From an uncultured Collinsella sp. (GTDB lineage: Bacteria; Actinomycetota; Coriobacteriia; Coriobacteriales; Coriobacteriaceae), in the NCBI GenBank assembly GCA_958346935.1, contig CATVTM010000083.1:1-7957 (forward strand): 7,957 nt of DNA. Reading direction: 5' to 3'. Positions 6,068 to 7,957 of the stretch are shown piece after piece. Each line of letters begins with the position of its first letter. Within the stretch, counting starts at the first letter, position 1. The notes under the pieces are model-generated. The model saw only the letters and a list, made by a program, of their open reading frames with translations, made no database searches and was not told the DNA's origin. The position numbers were made by a program, and so were the translations under genes.

Positions 6068-7129
6068 ATGGAGGACAAAGACGATCTGGCTGTTGTCGAA
6101 AGGGAGGAGCTGCCGCGACATAAGCAGAGTTTTGATATCCGTAAGGCCGCTGCCGGGTTGGTTGATGGCGCCGGAAGCGCGATGGCGGGCGCGGTTGCAA
6201 CCGTACAGAAAGTTGCCGATGGTGCAATGCGTGCTGCAACTCCGATGGTCGATGACGCCTTTGCAGCTATTGCGGATGCGGCCGATGGTGCGGCAGGTGC
6301 TGCTGCGGATATCGGTGACGCCGTCAACGATTGGGCATACCAGCAGCAGCTCAATAGATACAGGCCGGTAACCAAGGAGACCTATCAGAGTCCTTCATTC
6401 CATTTGCCGAACATGATTCGAATCGTTGATGGAAATGAGCGTCGGGGCATCGACGTCTGTAGGGATGCTATTGGTTGGCTGGATACTGTTAAGGGTACCC
6501 AGATTTTCAATCTGTACCGCGAAGCAATCGGGGATAGCGAGCTGTCTTTCTACCCCAAGCCATCTCTTTATTCCACATATTACATAGATGCTTTCGATCG
6601 GTCTCGCTTCGTTGATCTTGATTCTTATTTCGCAACCATGCAACAAGACAAGATGGCCGAGTTGAGGCGGATCGCGTTCATGCTTGGCGCGAAGCGCTGC
6701 AAGCTGGAGGTGACGGAGTACGAGGAAACTCGGCGGGGCCACCAGGTTAAGGGAAATGCCAAGGCGGGAAAGAGGGGCTCGGTTCGAATAGACGGTTCCT
6801 TGAGCGATTCAACGAGAAGTGAGAAGAAAATTCTGTTTACACAGGAATTTGAGGGCGACATGGTTCCACAGCGCCCTGAGCTCCATTGGTATGCTCATGA
6901 CTCAGATGTTCTCTTGTTAATTGAGACGAGATGTGGTGGAGAGGATAAAAACAAGGCGAAGAGCTATCGGGTCGAATTGAAAAGTGAAACGACTATGACC
7001 ATGTCTGTATCACTTGCTATGGCTATCGACGAGGCATGCAGCAAACTGAACATAAGGGCGAATTCGAGCCTGACAAGCCAAGCTAAGCGAGAACTCCGGC
7101 AGTCGTTTGTATTTGAAGTTGAATTCTGA
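6068..7129 (+). CDS. Unknown protein: Ala/Gly-rich helix plus novel C-terminal domain
   Basis: I do not recognise this 353-residue protein. Residues 1-24 are charged. Residues 25-88 form a long Ala/Gly-rich segment with regularly placed Asp and Val (DGAGSAMAGAVATVQKV, then DAFAAIADAADGAAGAAA). It resembles the amphipathic, membrane- or surface-binding helices of LEA-, phasin- or apolipoprotein-like proteins more than a transmembrane helix. No signal peptide is seen, so it is probably cytoplasmic, possibly bound to the inner membrane face. Residues 105-353 look like a mixed alpha/beta globular domain. Notable segments are SRFVDLDSYFATMQQDKMAE, MLGAKRCKLEVTEYEE, LHWYAHDSDVLLLIETR, a Ser/Thr/Met-rich TTMTMSVSLAMAIDEA helix and an FVFEVEF C-terminal strand. 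A basic, Gly-rich loop (RGHQVKGNAKAGKRGS) lies between two of the strands. Coupling to the DUF4230-like membrane protein suggests the two act together at the membrane. That it is a real gene is well supported by its ribosome site and length; its function is open. Confidence 0.8.
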   Translation: MEDKDDLAVVEREELPRHKQSFDIRKAAAGLVDGAGSAMAGAVATVQKVADGAMRAATPMVDDAFAAIADAADGAAGAAADIGDAVNDWAYQQQLNRYRPVTKETYQSPSFHLPNMIRIVDGNERRGIDVCRDAIGWLDTVKGTQIFNLYREAIGDSELSFYPKPSLYSTYYIDAFDRSRFVDLDSYFATMQQDKMAELRRIAFMLGAKRCKLEVTEYEETRRGHQVKGNAKAGKRGSVRIDGSLSDSTRSEKKILFTQEFEGDMVPQRPELHWYAHDSDVLLLIETRCGGEDKNKAKSYRVELKSETTMTMSVSLAMAIDEACSKLNIRANSSLTSQAKRELRQSFVFEVEF

Positions 7130-7146
7130 CGTGAATTGCCAGCAGC

Positions 7147-7183
7147 CAAATGCGGCAAAGGGACTGTTCCTTTGCCGCATTTG
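7147..7183. repeat. Intergenic palindrome B, covarying sister of palindrome A
   Basis: CAAATGCGGCAAAGG (7147-7161) pairs perfectly with CCTTTGCCGCATTTG (7169-7183). One G-T and one A-T pair continue the stem to a CTG loop, giving 17 pairs in all. It begins 17 bases after the stop of the unknown protein gene and lies between two convergent genes, so it may act as a 3' end structure for either strand. Neither side carries a clear T-tract. Core and loop are shared with palindrome A. The rest of the 130-base gap to trmL shows only a weak stem near 7229-7252. Confidence 0.85.
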
Positions 7184-7259
7184 ATGTCAAGACCATTTTG
7201 GCAAGGACTAGAGAGTTTGAAAGACTACCATTTCTACCCCGTCCCCTAATGGCAGGTTT

Positions 7260-7859
7260 TTACATGCCGGCAAAGCCGGTCTGGCGGAGAGCTTCGTAGA
7301 GGACGATGGCAGCGCTGTTGGAGAGGTTGAGGGCGCTGATGCGGTAGTCGTCCGGGTTGACGAAGTTGCCGCAGATATCCTGTTGAAGGATGGCCTCGTG
7401 GCTGTCCTCGGTATGCCCCAGCGATTCCTCGTGGGCTTCCCAAGCCTCGGCGTTATCGAGTGAATCGCAATCGCGCAGCATGGGGATGCGCTCGCAACGC
7501 TCGGGCGCCGCGGCAAGCAGTGGCTCGGGAATCCCCGAGCTCTCGCTGCCAAAGACCAAATAGTCGCCATCGCGGTAGGTGCTCTGCGCATAGGTGCGGC
7601 GCGCCTTTTTGGTCAGCAGATGCAGGCGCTCGTCGGCGGGGGAGAGGCCGTTGCGCGCAAGGAAATCCTCCCAGCTGGCATAGGTCGTCACGTTCAGATT
7701 CTGCCAATAGCCCAGCCCCGCGCGCCGCACGGTCTTGTCGTCGAGCGAAAAGCCCAGCGGCTCCACCAGATGCAGGTGGGCTCCCGTGACCACGCACGTG
7801 CGGCCGATGTTGCCCGTGTTGGCCGGAATCTCGGGCGCGTACAGCACAATGTTGAACAT
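7260..7859 (-). CDS. trmL: tRNA (cytidine/uridine-2'-O)-methyltransferase, TrmL type (SPOUT)
   Basis: This 199-residue SPOUT-fold enzyme is expected to 2'-O-methylate the wobble nucleotide (position 34) of certain tRNA-Leu species using S-adenosylmethionine. TrmL hallmarks are present in order: the N-terminal YAPEIPANTGNIGRTC (7-22), HLVEPLGFSLDDKTVRRAGL (30-49), FGSESSGIP (103-111) in the first cofactor loop, IPML (125-128), and LNLSNSAAIVLYEALRQ (177-193) in the knot. E. coli TrmL is about 157 residues; most of the excess here is an acidic insertion at about 129-175 between IPML and LNLSN. It is rich in Asp/Glu and includes EAWEAHEESLGHTEDSHE. The cofactor residues themselves look intact, so the enzyme is probably active. 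The ATG at 7859 is chosen because the family N-terminus starts there with AAGGAG 4 bases upstream; a longer in-frame opening to 7952 adds nothing family-like. It is convergent with the accessory block. Confidence 0.92.
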   Translation of the reverse strand: MFNIVLYAPEIPANTGNIGRTCVVTGAHLHLVEPLGFSLDDKTVRRAGLGYWQNLNVTTYASWEDFLARNGLSPADERLHLLTKKARRTYAQSTYRDGDYLVFGSESSGIPEPLLAAAPERCERIPMLRDCDSLDNAEAWEAHEESLGHTEDSHEAILQQDICGNFVNPDDYRISALNLSNSAAIVLYEALRQTGFAGM

Positions 7860-7863
7860 GAAT

Positions 7864-7869
7864 CTCCTT
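7864..7869 (-). promoter_or_regulatory. Shine-Dalgarno of trmL
   Basis: On the minus strand AAGGAG is read at 7869-7864, four bases before ATG at 7859-7857. It decides the trmL start against the longer in-frame option. In the remaining upstream stretch (7870-7957) I see no convincing -35/-10 pair. Confidence 0.8.
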
Positions 7870-7957
7870 GGCTCAAAACGAAAAACCACCACGAAGGGGA
7901 TAGTGAACTGCGCCCCGAAACTTGGACTGAATAAATAGCGACTACGCCGCAAGGGCC

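Noticed and set aside
3267..7183. Palindromes A and B as terminal inverted repeats of a transposon
   Set aside because: Each is a self-contained palindrome, so their pairing as TIRs cannot be distinguished; no DDE transposase or target-site duplication is seen, and the only recombinase is a serine resolvase type.
7860..7952. 31-codon N-terminal extension of TrmL
   Set aside because: The TrmL family starts at MFNIVLYAP, and a strong AAGGAG sits 4 bases before that ATG.

Overview
The window reads as a piece of a GC-rich Gram-positive chromosome, most likely an actinobacterium of the class Coriobacteriia (a Collinsella-like gut organism). This placement is an inference from GC-rich codon use in the flanking genes, strong AGGAGG-type ribosome binding sites, and intergenic palindromes with a CAAAGGG/CCCTTTG core that I associate with Collinsella. 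No rRNA, tRNA or other phylogenetic marker is present to prove it.

Left flank (1-3264, + strand): the 3' end of an AAA-type ATPase with a C-terminal winged-helix-like region is followed 13 bases later by a complete UvrA-like twin-ABC ATPase of about 830 residues. The UvrA-like protein keeps both ATP sites and both zinc modules but lacks the UvrB-binding domain. This points to a class III/UvrA2/DrrC-type protein rather than the excision-repair UvrA itself.

Middle (3265-7259, + strand): this looks like an accessory block. It opens with a palindrome, then an 80-bp array of eight phased decamers, then a serine recombinase with a C-terminal helix-turn-helix. Three cell-envelope-type genes follow: a lipoprotein with a C-terminal FxLYD domain, a single-pass membrane protein with a DUF4230-like domain, and a 353-residue protein with a long Ala/Gly-rich helical segment and a C-terminal domain I do not recognise. 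The last two are translationally coupled, while the lipoprotein appears to be a separate transcription unit ending in its own terminator. The block closes with a second palindrome. It shares the core and loop of the first and differs from it by paired base changes that keep the stem intact. The lipoprotein gene in particular is visibly more AT-rich than the flanking genes.

Right flank (7260-7859, - strand): a complete TrmL-type tRNA 2'-O-methyltransferase converges on the accessory block. It carries an unusual acidic insertion of about 40-45 residues inside the SPOUT knot region. The final 98 bases are its upstream region.

Working model (inference): a housekeeping locus (UvrA-like / trmL) carries an inserted or variable segment made of a site-specific recombinase plus a small envelope module of unknown function. 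The most unusual non-coding signals are the covarying palindromes at the two ends of the segment and the helically phased GTTAA array in front of the recombinase.
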